Notes: a model not told the origin generated them from the letters alone. 64,000 nt of DNA from Streptococcus sp. CSL10205-OR2 (GCF_025660655.1 NZ_JAOTIN010000006.1:1-64000); one strand, 5' to 3'; positions 1-8,187 are shown, numbered from the stretch's first letter. A program made the numbers and translations.

Positions 1-35
1 GGCAATAAGGGTGTTTTGTGGTAGAATAGTTAATG

Positions 36-102
36 GACATGTTCATCTTTCCTTTATACTGTGTTTTGCGACTTTAGTATAACAGATGAATATGTCTTTT
101 TT
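36..102 (+). terminator. Long two-tier hairpin followed by a T run
   Basis: Positions 36-48 pair with 84-96 (13 bp, one G-T pair) and an inner helix pairs 54-60 with 76-82. Six T follow at 97-102. This is the shape of an intrinsic terminator of a transcript entering from the left edge of the window, or the 3' end of a small RNA. The gene it serves is outside the window. Confidence 0.45.
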
Positions 103-135
103 GTTGCACTTCATTTTACAACTGGGCGAAATAAG

Positions 136-162
136 AAAAATCACCTATAAGGTGATTTTTTT
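136..162 (+). terminator. Intrinsic terminator
   Basis: A perfect 10-bp stem (136-145 with 151-160), a five-base loop and a T run to 162. It lies just upstream of the first gene's regulatory region and insulates it from transcripts coming from the left. Confidence 0.7.
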
Positions 163-188
163 GATGGAACAAAGTTTTAATAATAAAA

Positions 189-216
189 TATTACAAAACG
201 TTACAGAAACATTACA
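189..216 (-). promoter_or_regulatory. WalR (VicR)-like binding boxes
   Basis: Read on the minus strand, TGTAAT (211-216) and TGTAAC (200-205) are separated by 5 bases, matching the published WalR/VicR consensus TGTWAH-N5-TGTWAH. A third TGTAAT (190-195) follows after 4 bases. The boxes end 7 bases before the -35 of the promoter at 224-252. The same arrangement recurs at 1562-1588 before a second secreted protein gene. Binding by WalR is an inference from the motif. Confidence 0.5.
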
Positions 217-223
217 TAATTAT

Positions 224-252
224 TTGAATTAGATGACAAAGAGGTGTATAAT
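224..252 (+). promoter_or_regulatory. Sigma-A promoter of the first secreted protein gene
   Basis: -35 TTGAAT at 224-229, a 17-base spacer and -10 TATAAT at 247-252. The start codon at 283 with its ribosome binding site (271-275) follows directly. Confidence 0.7.
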
Positions 253-282
253 AATGATAGAAAAAAGATTAGGAGATTTATC

Positions 283-984
283 ATGAAAAAAACAGGTATT
301 ATTTTTAGTGTAATCTTAGGATTAATTATTTTAGTCGTTTTTACTCTCTTTTTGTTAACACCCTCTAAAACAAAGAAACAAGAGGCAAAAAAAGTGACTG
401 ATAACACCGTTCAGACAACTAAACAAAAGGATAAAGCATCAAAAGTGACAACAAAAGAGTCTAAGACTACTAATAAAGAAACGAATTTAGACACTGAAAA
501 AAATCCTGTGACAATAAAAGAAGAAGCAAAAGTAGAAAACCCAACTAATACAGATAAAAGTCTTTCTAATATTAATTTAGAAGCTATTTCAAATGGTGAT
601 TTTTCAAGTATTGCAGGAACTTGGGAAAATTATAGTGGTCAAGCTATTATCTTTGATAACAAGGGTGTAGTGGCAATCATATATTATAATGATGATGGTA
701 AGAAAATTGTTAATGATACTTACGACATTCAAATTTCTAGAATAGAAAATAATATATTAAAAGCTGGTATTTATTCAAGAGAGTCACTGATAGGAGGGGC
801 TAGTTTAGCCATTGTTCCTACTGGCACAAAGACATCTGGTGAAAAACTTATTTATGAACAGGATGCTATTCTCATTGGTCAAAGTAGTAAGGCTGAGTAT
901 GAGCCTTATTACAAAGTCTCTGATGATACCACAGCTCCTGAATCAGTGGTGACGATTGAGGAGTTTGATCAAGAAGACGAATAA
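283..984 (+). CDS. Membrane-anchored extracellular protein, DUF6287-like
   Basis: The product is 233 residues. Residues 4-24 form one hydrophobic segment with no lipobox cysteine and no LPXTG, so it is probably a signal anchor that leaves the rest outside the cell. Residues about 27-100 are a Lys/Thr/Glu-rich linker. The C-terminal 120 residues contain an IAGTWENYSG motif typical of the streptococcal DUF6287-type domain, of unknown function. An upstream in-frame ATG at 244 exists, but 283 is preferred because AGGAG sits 8 bases before it and the promoter -10 overlaps the upstream start. The WalR-like boxes suggest a cell-envelope role. The gene at 1656 has the same architecture. The family assignment is from memory and moderate; no function can be given. 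Confidence 0.75.
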   Translation: MKKTGIIFSVILGLIILVVFTLFLLTPSKTKKQEAKKVTDNTVQTTKQKDKASKVTTKESKTTNKETNLDTEKNPVTIKEEAKVENPTNTDKSLSNINLEAISNGDFSSIAGTWENYSGQAIIFDNKGVVAIIYYNDDGKKIVNDTYDIQISRIENNILKAGIYSRESLIGGASLAIVPTGTKTSGEKLIYEQDAILIGQSSKAEYEPYYKVSDDTTAPESVVTIEEFDQEDE

Positions 985-1036
985 AAAAGTTAAAGTCGTT
1001 TATTCCCTCATTATTAGACTCTTTCTGAAAGTATTT

Positions 1037-1045
1037 TGTTATAAT
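1037..1045 (+). promoter_or_regulatory. Extended -10 promoter
   Basis: TGTTATAAT is a TG-N-TATAAT extended -10 element, 35 bases before the start of the small membrane protein gene at 1080. No good -35 was found at 17 bases. Confidence 0.5.
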
Positions 1046-1079
1046 ACGATTAAAGAAGTCAGATGAAAGGAGAAAAGAA

Positions 1080-1502
1080 ATGACAATCTTGTTGCTTAGA
1101 AAAAAAGAAGATGTCAGATCAGAAGCGCCCTTAGATGTGATTATTAATGGTCAGTCTGTAGAGGAATTCAAAGAATATCATCGCAAACAATCTTATGAGT
1201 TACCTGCAAAAGAGGTAACACTACAAGTTAGAGATTTTAAAACAGGTTTAAAAAGTTCTACCATTACGGTTTTTGATGGGGAAACCATTAAAATAAAAGA
1301 AAGTTTTTATTTAAAATATAATTGGCTATTCATGCTACTGATGTTTTTGATGCTATATTATCCTTTTGCTAGTGTTGCGCAAAACCTAGCTTTTCCAATC
1401 AGACTTTTTTGTGGTTTACTTTTGGTTATTCTTGCTTATGTCATTGATATCTTTTTAAAGAAATTTCCTCATTATAGTTTTGAAAAAATAGAGAATCAAT
1501 AA
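1080..1502 (+). CDS. Small membrane protein with N-terminal soluble domain
   Basis: This 140-residue protein has a strong ribosome binding site (AAAGGAG). Residues 1-78 are a soluble region predicted to be beta-rich, and two hydrophobic segments follow (about 80-98 and 105-127). It opens with a LLLRKKE motif and shares its overall layout with the two paralogues at 2713 and 3206. I do not recognise a characterised family. It lies between the two WalR-like-promoter genes and has its own promoter, so it may be a monocistronic gene. Real gene status is supported by the ribosome binding site, the promoter and the sequence kinship with its neighbours. Confidence 0.7.
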   Translation: MTILLLRKKEDVRSEAPLDVIINGQSVEEFKEYHRKQSYELPAKEVTLQVRDFKTGLKSSTITVFDGETIKIKESFYLKYNWLFMLLMFLMLYYPFASVAQNLAFPIRLFCGLLLVILAYVIDIFLKKFPHYSFEKIENQ

Positions 1503-1561
1503 CATAGTAATTGTCTTTATAATCATAATCAAAGTTAATTATTTATTTTTGTTAATAAAAA

Positions 1562-1588
1562 GTTACAAAATATTACTAAAATGTTACA
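1562..1588 (-). promoter_or_regulatory. WalR (VicR)-like binding boxes, second copy
   Basis: On the minus strand TGTAAC (1583-1588), N5, AGTAAT (1572-1577), N4, TGTAAC (1562-1567). Spacing and distance to the -35 are the same as at 189-216, so the whole regulatory region is duplicated or conserved between the two genes. Confidence 0.5.
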
Positions 1589-1595
1589 AAATTAT

Positions 1596-1624
1596 TTGCA
1601 TTAGATGACAAATAGGTATATAAT
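1596..1624 (+). promoter_or_regulatory. Sigma-A promoter of the second secreted protein gene
   Basis: -35 TTGCAT at 1596-1601, a 17-base spacer and -10 TATAAT at 1619-1624. The spacer is nearly the same sequence as in the promoter at 224-252. Confidence 0.7.
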
Positions 1625-1655
1625 AACGGTATAAAAGATATTAAGGAGATCAATT

Positions 1656-2609
1656 ATGAAAAAATCACGTCTTTTATTAGCATCCGTTATTATGTTAGGA
1701 TTGCTATCCAGTGTTTTATTCATTTTTTTAACTCGTAGCAATCAAAAAGAATCATTATCAAACTCTTTTAATCATAGTGTGAAACAAACGACAAAAACAA
1801 GCTCAACAGATAATAAAAAAATTAAAACTAGTCCATCTGAGGTGAAAAACAATTTTGACAAACCAAAAGAAACAGTCAATGAAAATGCTAAACAAGTCCC
1901 TCAAGAAAATAGTGTGGCTCAAACCACAACAAGCGTTTTTCCAGAAGCCTTATTAGGCCAGTGGGAAATAAATGATCCTTTCTTAAACTATATCGTCACC
2001 TTTAATCCTGATGGGACTGTGACTAGGGAATTTGATGGCAAGGTTTACACGACCAAAATTGATAAGTTGATTTCATTGGGAAATCAGTTATATCGCTATG
2101 AAATCGCTTCTGGTACTGATACTACAGCACTTCATTATTCTGGATACGGCGGTCATTACGTTAAATATGATATTGGTATCTTAATTGATGGTGATGCGAT
2201 TTACCCTCAAGTATGGTCAGTTAGAGCTGATAAAGAGTTTGATTATGCACCAAGTTATTATATGAAGGCAACAAGACCAAACAAAACACCTTCTTTAAAA
2301 GATGATACAGTAATAGACACAGATTTATTAGAAAAAACTAGTTTAACAGCAGAAAAAACGATTAGCTGGATAAAAACATTATACTTGTCAGAAATCGTTG
2401 ATAATAGCGCTTTTGAAGAAAATTATTTAAATTCATTCTATGAAGGGGATGACGGTCTAGTTTACGTGGACATACGTCAAAATGATGATTCAGCTTCTAA
2501 CAGTGATTCATTGACTGGTCTTTATAGAATTAATGATTCAGATTATCTAGAAAAAAAAGATGATACTTCTGGGACATGGCAAGTCATCAGCAAAACCTAT
2601 TTTGAATAG
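1656..2609 (+). CDS. Membrane-anchored extracellular protein, WalR-like promoter
   Basis: The product is 317 residues. The N-terminal hydrophobic segment (about 5-26) acts as a signal anchor, with no lipobox or sorting motif. A Lys/Thr/Asn-rich linker (30-95) precedes a domain of about 110 residues starting at GQWEINDP, which resembles the domain of the gene at 283. A further C-terminal region (about 225-317) is rich in acidic residues. The start is supported by AAGGAG. The near-identical promoter and the shared linker-plus-GTW/GQW domain plan suggest that it and the gene at 283 are ancient paralogues under common control. Function unknown; extracellular location is inferred. Confidence 0.75.
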   Translation: MKKSRLLLASVIMLGLLSSVLFIFLTRSNQKESLSNSFNHSVKQTTKTSSTDNKKIKTSPSEVKNNFDKPKETVNENAKQVPQENSVAQTTTSVFPEALLGQWEINDPFLNYIVTFNPDGTVTREFDGKVYTTKIDKLISLGNQLYRYEIASGTDTTALHYSGYGGHYVKYDIGILIDGDAIYPQVWSVRADKEFDYAPSYYMKATRPNKTPSLKDDTVIDTDLLEKTSLTAEKTISWIKTLYLSEIVDNSAFEENYLNSFYEGDDGLVYVDIRQNDDSASNSDSLTGLYRINDSDYLEKKDDTSGTWQVISKTYFE

Positions 2610-2620
2610 TAACAAGACAT

Positions 2621-2650
2621 AAGGCTAGAGAGAAAATATCTAGCCTTTTT
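2621..2650 (+). terminator. Intrinsic terminator
   Basis: A 9-bp stem (2621-2629 with 2639-2647), a 9-base loop and a T run. It closes the gene ending at 2609. Confidence 0.75.
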
Positions 2651-2654
2651 AGTA

Positions 2655-2663
2655 TGATATAAT
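2655..2663 (+). promoter_or_regulatory. Extended -10 promoter
   Basis: TGATATAAT, immediately after the preceding terminator and 50 bases before the ATG at 2713. Confidence 0.55.
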
Positions 2664-2712
2664 AAAGAAGAATGGTAATTATCATCTTTCATTTTTTAAC
2701 AGGGAGGGGAAA

Positions 2713-3105
2713 ATGGCAATAACACTTACTAGAAAAAAGATGAGTCTGACTATTATAGATACAGCATTTAAAATCTATATAGATGGTGATATTGTCGCAA
2801 AGGTTTACGAAGAGGAAACCGTAACAATCCTCCTTACTAAGTCACAAGCAACCCTGACAGTCAAGCCATTTCTTGCGAGAAAAGTTTCTATTAATGTTAC
2901 AGATGGTGATGATTTAGTTTTGGTCGCCAATCGTTTTAATCGAATGGTTTACCGATCTTTAATTTTTTATTCGATTATTGTTATATTATCTTTTTTTGTC
3001 CCAAAACCTAATTTTATTTCAATTATTTTGTTAGTCCTTTTGTTATCAGCTTTTTTATTTCCTGTTTTTGAAATTAAAAAAATAGAAGCCCTTGAAGAAT
3101 CATAA
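2713..3105 (+). CDS. Small membrane protein, tandem paralogue 1
   Basis: This 130-residue protein has an excellent ribosome binding site (GGGAGGGG). Residues 1-78 are soluble, and two hydrophobic segments span about 80-97 and 100-118. The first 75 residues are nearly identical to those of the next gene, even at the nucleotide level. The membrane half has diverged more, so the pair arose by a fairly recent tandem duplication. Both are more distantly related to the 140-residue protein at 1080. No known family recognised. Confidence 0.7.
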   Translation: MAITLTRKKMSLTIIDTAFKIYIDGDIVAKVYEEETVTILLTKSQATLTVKPFLARKVSINVTDGDDLVLVANRFNRMVYRSLIFYSIIVILSFFVPKPNFISIILLVLLLSAFLFPVFEIKKIEALEES

Positions 3106-3205
3106 AAACTTCTTCTCATTTAATGAAATAAAGTCACTTTTTATTTTAATATCATTTAGTAATAATGTAAAATAGTATTTAAATAATTAAGAAAAGGAGA
3201 CTATC

Positions 3206-3616
3206 GTGGCAATAACACTGACTCGAAAAAAAATTCAACTGACTAATAATGATATAGCATTTAAAGTTTATCTAGATGGTGATATTGTCGCAAAGATTTA
3301 TGAAGAGGAAACCGTAACAATTCCCCTTTCTAAATCACAAGCAATCCTGACAGTCAAACCATTTCTTGCGAGAAAAGTTTCTATTAATGTTACAGATGGT
3401 GATGATCTAGTTTTGGTCGCCAATCATTTTAATCAATTTGTTTTTCGATATTTTCGATTTTATTGGATGTTTTTAATATTATCTATTTTTATTCCAATAC
3501 CTAAATTTATTTTAACTATTTTTATTCTGATGTTATTATCCGCTTTTTTATTCCCTATTTTTGATATTAAAAAAATAGAAGCCTCTCAAGAAAATAATCC
3601 TATCAAAATAGAGTAA
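3206..3616 (+). CDS. Small membrane protein, tandem paralogue 2 (GTG start)
   Basis: This 136-residue protein starts at GTG, preceded by AAAGGAGA at 3193-3200. The next residues AITLTRKK align exactly with paralogue 1, which confirms the non-ATG start. The layout is the same: soluble N-terminal half (shared DGDDLVLVAN motif) and two membrane segments. It ends with a short polar tail. A possible promoter lies in the 100-base gap, with only a weak TAAAAT -10. Function unknown. Confidence 0.7.
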   Translation: MAITLTRKKIQLTNNDIAFKVYLDGDIVAKIYEEETVTIPLSKSQAILTVKPFLARKVSINVTDGDDLVLVANHFNQFVFRYFRFYWMFLILSIFIPIPKFILTIFILMLLSAFLFPIFDIKKIEASQENNPIKIE

Positions 3617-3640
3617 GACAGTTGTCTTACTCTATTTTTT
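3605..3640. terminator. Bidirectional terminator between convergent genes
   Basis: A long near-perfect inverted repeat (3605-3620 with 3623-3638) with T runs on both strands. It overlaps the end of the gene at 3206 and lies just past the end of the minus-strand ABC permease gene. Confidence 0.75.
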
Positions 3641-3646
3641 ATGCTT

Positions 3647-4864
3647 TTATTTTTTAGAAAAGCTACGTTTAAGATTTTTAATAAAGCCTAAGTCATCTGT
3701 TTGAAGAATGAGACCTGAGTAGGATTTACCAATATAAATAATTAATCCGACAACAGAAGCTAGTAATATTATTAAGGAAATAATACTTTCAGTTGTTGTT
3801 GCATAGCCATTGATTAATCTAATCGGCATGAAGAATGAAGATAAAAATGGAATATAAGAACCAATCTTTAAAAGAATGTGATCATAACCTTGTTGTCCTA
3901 AAGATAATGCCCCAAAAAATCCTAAGATAACAAGATAAATGGCAGGTTGGACAGCTTTTGAAGCATCTTCAACACGGACAATAAGAGAGCCACAAAGTGC
4001 TGCTAATATTACGTAAATAAAGATACCCAACACAACAAATAAAATCGTACTCCAATCAAGATGTTCAAAAACACTTGATAGCAGTGGTTGAATCGATGCC
4101 ACCATTTCCTTGGTGCCAGAAAATTGAGATAAGCCAAGAAAGCTAAGGTAACCACCTAGAGCGTAAATACCAACGTGAGTGACAATAACGCCTAAAAATC
4201 CAATGATACGTCCATAAAAATAAAGGTCTGCAGGAATACTAGAAAAGATAACTTCCATAATTTTGGTTCCTTTTTCATTGGCAATTTCTTGAGCAGTCGT
4301 ACTAGCATAGGTAATAATGATAATATACATCAGCATGACTAGTCCAAAAAAGGCAATTTGTTTACCACTATTTTCAAGTTGTGCCCCTTCTTTAATGTCT
4401 TCTTGTAATTGTGGTTCAGTTGCTAAAAGAGACATTTGTTCCTGTGATAGCTGGGCAGACAAGGTATTTCTAGTTTGCTGAAAACTATTTAAAAGTTGTG
4501 TGACAAACCCTTTGTCATAGTCAGATAAGGGATTATCACCGTGATAAACGGCTTTCAATTGTGTTTCACTTGTGTCAACCTCTAAATAGCCAGCAATTTC
4601 TTCCTCATCAAGTGCTTTTTGTGCTTTCTGAGTGTCTGGGTAGTCATTACTATAATCTAGTTGACTCATAAAAGCTTCTTCAATCAATTTATCTTCAGTA
4701 ACAATAGCAACCTGAGTGCCTCTCATCGCAGTACTAGCACCGATATACCCCATGACTGAGGAAAAGAAAATAAAGATAAATGGTGAAATCACCATGAAAA
4801 AGAAGGCCCAGGATTTGACTTGTCTAAAATAAGATTCTTTGGCAACTAATAGTAACTGTTTCAT
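3647..4864 (-). CDS. ABC-2 type transporter permease (NatB-like)
   Basis: This 405-residue membrane protein has one N-terminal helix (about 18-42), a large extracellular loop (43-165) and about five C-terminal helices (170-385). That is the plan of NatB/ABC-2 exporter permeases. It is translated after, and overlaps by 4 bases, the ATPase gene at 4861-5754, so the two form one operon and one exporter. The substrate is unknown; relatives export sodium or small toxic compounds, or are uncharacterised. The start ATG at 4862-4864 falls inside the end of the ATPase gene, a normal coupling signal. Confidence 0.85.
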   Translation of the reverse strand: MKQLLLVAKESYFRQVKSWAFFFMVISPFIFIFFSSVMGYIGASTAMRGTQVAIVTEDKLIEEAFMSQLDYSNDYPDTQKAQKALDEEEIAGYLEVDTSETQLKAVYHGDNPLSDYDKGFVTQLLNSFQQTRNTLSAQLSQEQMSLLATEPQLQEDIKEGAQLENSGKQIAFFGLVMLMYIIIITYASTTAQEIANEKGTKIMEVIFSSIPADLYFYGRIIGFLGVIVTHVGIYALGGYLSFLGLSQFSGTKEMVASIQPLLSSVFEHLDWSTILFVVLGIFIYVILAALCGSLIVRVEDASKAVQPAIYLVILGFFGALSLGQQGYDHILLKIGSYIPFLSSFFMPIRLINGYATTTESIISLIILLASVVGLIIYIGKSYSGLILQTDDLGFIKNLKRSFSKK

Positions 4865-5754
4865 AGTGCAACCCCCGATTTCATTTTAAAGATTTCATCA
4901 ATAGTAGGGGCTTGTTGGTCAAATGTTGTGACATATTGACCATTTGTGATTAATTGGAATAATTCTTGTCCTGCTTTTTCGTCATCTAAGACTAAACGCC
5001 AAGTTCCTTGATTAGTGTGATTAACAGAGACAACATGTGGTAATTCTTCCAGTTTCTTTTTATCAAGTTCATCTGAAACAAAGAGACGTGTTTTACCAAA
5101 TTGATTTCGAATAGCTTGTATACTACCGTTTAAAACAAGACGTCCTTCACTAATCATAATGAGTTCATCACATAGTTCTTCAACATTCGTCATGACATGA
5201 TCAGAAAAGATAATACTGGCACCACGTTTTTTCTCTTCAAGAATAACTTTTTTAAGTAATGCTGTATTGACCGGATCAAGCCCTGAAAAAGGTTCGTCTA
5301 GGATGATGAAGTCTGGTTCATGAATTAAGGTGATAATCAATTGAATTTTTTGTTGATTCCCTTTTGAGAGACTCTTAATTTTATCCGTTAATTTTCCTTT
5401 AACCTCTAAACGCTCCATCCACACAGGTAATTTTTTAGCAATGTCTTTTGTCGACATTCCTTTTAAAGTCGCCAGATAACGCACTTGTTCAAAAACTGTT
5501 AGCTTGGGCATAAGACTTCTTTCTTCTGGCAGATAGCCAATGTGTTTATAATCTTTTGTCGACAAGGCATGATTTTCCAAAAGGATATTGCCCTCATAAG
5601 TGACAAAATTTAAAATGGAATGAAAGAGTGTTGTTTTCCCTGATCCATTTTTACCAATCAAACCACAAATGCTACCAGAAGGGATATCAAACGAGATATC
5701 TTTTAAAACCTGGTTGTCACCGTAGCTTTTTGATAACCGTGAAATAGTAATCAT
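4861..5754 (-). CDS. ABC transporter ATP-binding protein (NatA-like)
   Basis: This 297-residue ATPase has Walker A GKNGSGKTT (about 35-43), an unusual signature LSKGNQQK in place of LSGGQ, Walker B IILDEPFSGLDP and the H-loop in SDHVM. A C-terminal DUF4162-type extension (about 215-297) is typical of ATPases that pair with ABC-2 exporters. It is the first gene of a two-gene operon with the permease at 3647. AGGAGG lies just upstream of the start on the minus strand. The substrate cannot be read from sequence. Confidence 0.88.
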   Translation of the reverse strand: MITISRLSKSYGDNQVLKDISFDIPSGSICGLIGKNGSGKTTLFHSILNFVTYEGNILLENHALSTKDYKHIGYLPEERSLMPKLTVFEQVRYLATLKGMSTKDIAKKLPVWMERLEVKGKLTDKIKSLSKGNQQKIQLIITLIHEPDFIILDEPFSGLDPVNTALLKKVILEEKKRGASIIFSDHVMTNVEELCDELIMISEGRLVLNGSIQAIRNQFGKTRLFVSDELDKKKLEELPHVVSVNHTNQGTWRLVLDDEKAGQELFQLITNGQYVTTFDQQAPTIDEIFKMKSGVAL

Positions 5755-5956
5755 TTCTAATCCTCCTAACCATTACTAAAAAAATTTTCTTGTTAGTCAT
5801 TAAAACTAACATAAAATGTATAGCTCGCTTTACAAAATAAGTATAGTTCACTTTACATTTTTTGTCAAGAAATTTAGTATTTTTTTTATTTGCATATTCC
5901 CATTTGATTTAGTTTTTGTTAAAATAGTTTTATTAAAAAAGAATATAAAACTGTTA
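5755..5956. other. Divergent intergenic region
   Basis: A+T-rich spacer between the minus-strand ABC operon and the xpt riboswitch. It must hold promoters for both directions, but I see no clear consensus pair. The sequence TATAGYTCRCTTTACA occurs twice (about 5819-5834 and 5840-5855, imperfect), which could be an operator for the ABC operon. A 62-codon open frame here overlaps the riboswitch and is not believable as a gene. Confidence 0.4.
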
Positions 5957-6020
5957 ACTTATTTATGCTGTGAATTGGCGCAGCGTCTCTACAAGACACC
6001 GTAATGTCTAACAATAAGTG
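5957..6020 (+). ncRNA. Purine (guanine-type) riboswitch aptamer
   Basis: P1 is formed by 5957-5963 and the AATAAGT ending about 6019. P2 is GCTGTG/CGCAGC around a six-base loop (about 5967-5984). P3 is AGACA/TGTCT closing CCGTAA (about 5994-6009), and the junction CTCTAC separates P2 and P3. The J3/1 strand carries C at the position that distinguishes guanine from adenine riboswitches. The position directly before xpt-pbuX, genes of xanthine/guanine salvage, fits. Guanine or hypoxanthine binding would promote termination. Confidence 0.88.
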
Positions 6021-6026
6021 GGCTTT

Positions 6027-6116
6027 GAGCTTGCTGAGATTTTTCATTAACCAATGAAACTCAAAAAGACTGATAACTCTTATAGAGATTATCAGATCTT
6101 GGCAAGCTCTTTTTTT
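6027..6116 (+). terminator. Riboswitch expression platform (terminator)
   Basis: GAGCTTGC (6027-6034) pairs with GCAAGCTC (6102-6109), followed by seven T. Two smaller helices sit inside, including CTGATAA/TTATCAG (6070-6095). It lies between the aptamer and the xpt start, so purine excess should stop transcription here. Confidence 0.75.
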
Positions 6117-6134
6117 ATCTAAAAAGGAGAAGCA

Positions 6135-6716
6135 ATGAAATTATTAGAAGAGCGTATTTTAAAAGATGGTCACGTCATCGGAGAAGGGATTTTAAAAGTG
6201 GATAGCTTTTTAACCCATCAAGTTGACTATGAGCTCATGCAAGAAATCGGTAAGTGTTTTGCTAAGCATTATGAGACTTCTGGCATCACAAAAGTAGTGA
6301 CCATTGAGGCCTCAGGTATTGTACCTGCTATATACACCGCTCAAGCACTTGGTGTTCCAATGATTTTTGCTAAAAAAGCTAAGAATATTACTATGAATGA
6401 GGGTGTTTTAACAGCTGAAGTTTTCTCATTCACCAAACAAGTTAAAAGCACAGTGTCAATAGCTAGTAAGTTTTTGAATGCTGATGACGTTGTTTTAGTT
6501 GTTGATGACTTCTTAGCCCATGGTCAAGCTGCAAAAGGTTTACTTGATATTATTGGTCAGACAGGAGCAAAAGTAGCAGGTGTTGGAATTGTCATTGAAA
6601 AATCTTTTCAAGACGGTCGTTCTTTACTAGAGAATTTGGGAGTTCCAGTGACGTCTTTAGCTCGCATCAAAGCTTTTGAAAATGGTAAAGTTATTTTTGG
6701 GGAGGCAGATATTTAA
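6135..6716 (+). CDS. xpt: Xanthine phosphoribosyltransferase
   Basis: This 193-residue enzyme converts xanthine and PRPP to XMP in purine salvage. The PRPP-binding motif [12 protein letters not shown] lies around residues 123-134, and the length and opening MKLLEERI are those of Firmicute Xpt. The ribosome binding site AAAGGAG is 7 bases before the ATG. It is the first gene of a two-gene operon behind a guanine riboswitch, with the permease pbuX one base downstream. Confidence 0.96.
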   Translation: MKLLEERILKDGHVIGEGILKVDSFLTHQVDYELMQEIGKCFAKHYETSGITKVVTIEASGIVPAIYTAQALGVPMIFAKKAKNITMNEGVLTAEVFSFTKQVKSTVSIASKFLNADDVVLVVDDFLAHGQAAKGLLDIIGQTGAKVAGVGIVIEKSFQDGRSLLENLGVPVTSLARIKAFENGKVIFGEADI

Positions 6717-6717
6717 G

Positions 6718-7986
6718 ATGGAATTAAACGAACAAAAACACTCACAAGCAGCTATTTTAGGATTGCAACATCTCTTAGCTATGTATGCAGGTTCAATTTT
6801 AGTGCCGATTATGATTGCTAGTGCTCTTGGCTATTCTTCTGAGCAACTGACTTATCTCATCTCAACTGACATCTTTATGTGTGGGGTTGCAACTTTTTTA
6901 CAATTGCAGTTAAGAAAACAGTTCGGTGTGGGTCTACCGGTTGTTTTGGGTTGTGCCTTTCAATCCGTTGCACCACTATCAATTATCGGTGCAAAACAAG
7001 GAACGGGCTATATGTTTGGAGCCCTCATTGTTTCAGGGATTTATGTGATTCTTGTGGCAGGTATTTTCTCAAAAATTGCTAATTTCTTTCCACCAATTGT
7101 CACTGGCTCTGTTATAACAACGATTGGTTTGACTTTAATTCCAGTTGCGATGGGTAACATGGGTGATAATTCTCCTCAACCAACTGCTCAATCAATGATT
7201 TTGGCTTTAGTGACAATTGCTATTATTTTAGTGATAAATACCTTTGCTAAAGGGTTTATCAAATCCATTTCCATTTTAATCGGTTTAATTGGTGGAACAA
7301 TCATTGCAGCTTTTATGGGAATTGTTGATGCTTCTGTAGTAGGACAAGCCCCTTTCATTCATGTGCCGCAACCCTTTTACTTTGGGGCACCTCAGTTTGA
7401 AATCACCTCAATCATTATGATGTGTATTATTGCTACGGTTTCAATGGTTGAATCAACAGGTGTTTACCTGGCCCTTTCTGATTTAACTAATGATAAGTTA
7501 GACAGTCAACGTTTAAGAAATGGTTACCGTTCTGAAGGATTCGCTGTTTTACTTGGAGGTATTTTTAATACCTTCCCTTACACAGGCTTTTCACAAAATG
7601 TAGGCTTAGTTCAACTATCAGGCATCAAAACGAGACGTCCTATCTATTACACAGCTCTCTTTCTAGTCATTTTAGGTCTTGTTCCTAAGTTTGGAGCGAT
7701 GGCACAAATGATTCCAAGCCCAGTCTTGGGTGGTGCTATGCTAGTTTTATTTGGTATGGTTGCCCTACAAGGGATGCAGATGCTAAATGCAGTTGACTTT
7801 AAAAACAATGAAAATAACTTTATTATCGCTGCGGTATCCATTGCAGCAGGTGTTGGCTTTAACGGGACAAATATCTTCCATAGCTTACCCAATACACTTC
7901 AAATGTTTTTAACCAATGGGATTGTTATCGTTACAATTTTTGCAGTCGTTTTAAATCTTATCTTAAATGGTAAACAGTCAAAATAA
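6718..7986 (+). CDS. pbuX: Xanthine permease (NCS2 family)
   Basis: A 422-residue polytopic membrane protein of the nucleobase:cation symporter-2 family, with about 12-14 hydrophobic segments. The motif ESTGVYLALSDLT and the segment starting NTFPYTGFSQNVG match the conserved NCS2 core. I chose the ATG at 6718 rather than the in-frame upstream start at 6676, because 6676 lies inside xpt and GGGGAGG precedes 6718. It is co-transcribed with xpt and under the same riboswitch. It imports the substrate of Xpt. Confidence 0.93.
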   Translation: MELNEQKHSQAAILGLQHLLAMYAGSILVPIMIASALGYSSEQLTYLISTDIFMCGVATFLQLQLRKQFGVGLPVVLGCAFQSVAPLSIIGAKQGTGYMFGALIVSGIYVILVAGIFSKIANFFPPIVTGSVITTIGLTLIPVAMGNMGDNSPQPTAQSMILALVTIAIILVINTFAKGFIKSISILIGLIGGTIIAAFMGIVDASVVGQAPFIHVPQPFYFGAPQFEITSIIMMCIIATVSMVESTGVYLALSDLTNDKLDSQRLRNGYRSEGFAVLLGGIFNTFPYTGFSQNVGLVQLSGIKTRRPIYYTALFLVILGLVPKFGAMAQMIPSPVLGGAMLVLFGMVALQGMQMLNAVDFKNNENNFIIAAVSIAAGVGFNGTNIFHSLPNTLQMFLTNGIVIVTIFAVVLNLILNGKQSK

Positions 7987-8004
7987 TGCTATCTTTCGTC
8001 TAAG

Positions 8005-8034
8005 AAAGCTTTTCACATCGGAAAAGCTTTTTTT
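8005..8034 (+). terminator. Intrinsic terminator of xpt-pbuX
   Basis: A perfect 10-bp stem (8005-8014 with 8021-8030), a six-base loop and a T run. Confidence 0.8.
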
Positions 8035-8040
8035 GTTGGT

Positions 8041-8124
8041 TTACCACTTTCTTTTTTGTTAGTTTCTATAGCCGTTTTAATAACCATTATCATTGTTAAA
8101 CATCATCAAAACAGAAAGTGGTAA
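8041..8124. repeat. Widely spaced 12-bp inverted repeat
   Basis: TTACCACTTTCT (8041-8052) is repeated in inverse orientation at 8113-8124, 60 bases apart. It lies upstream of the GH84 gene promoter region. It may be a pair of operator half-sites or the stem of a long structured element; nothing more can be said. Confidence 0.4.
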
Positions 8125-8187
8125 AAAAAGAACAAAATCTGACAATAAGTATAGAAAAAAATGAGATAATATGTTAATATAACAATG

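Noticed and set aside
5816-6004. 62-codon open frame before xpt
   Set aside because: It has no ribosome binding site, overlaps the guanine riboswitch aptamer and codes for a composition typical of untranslated A+T-rich DNA.
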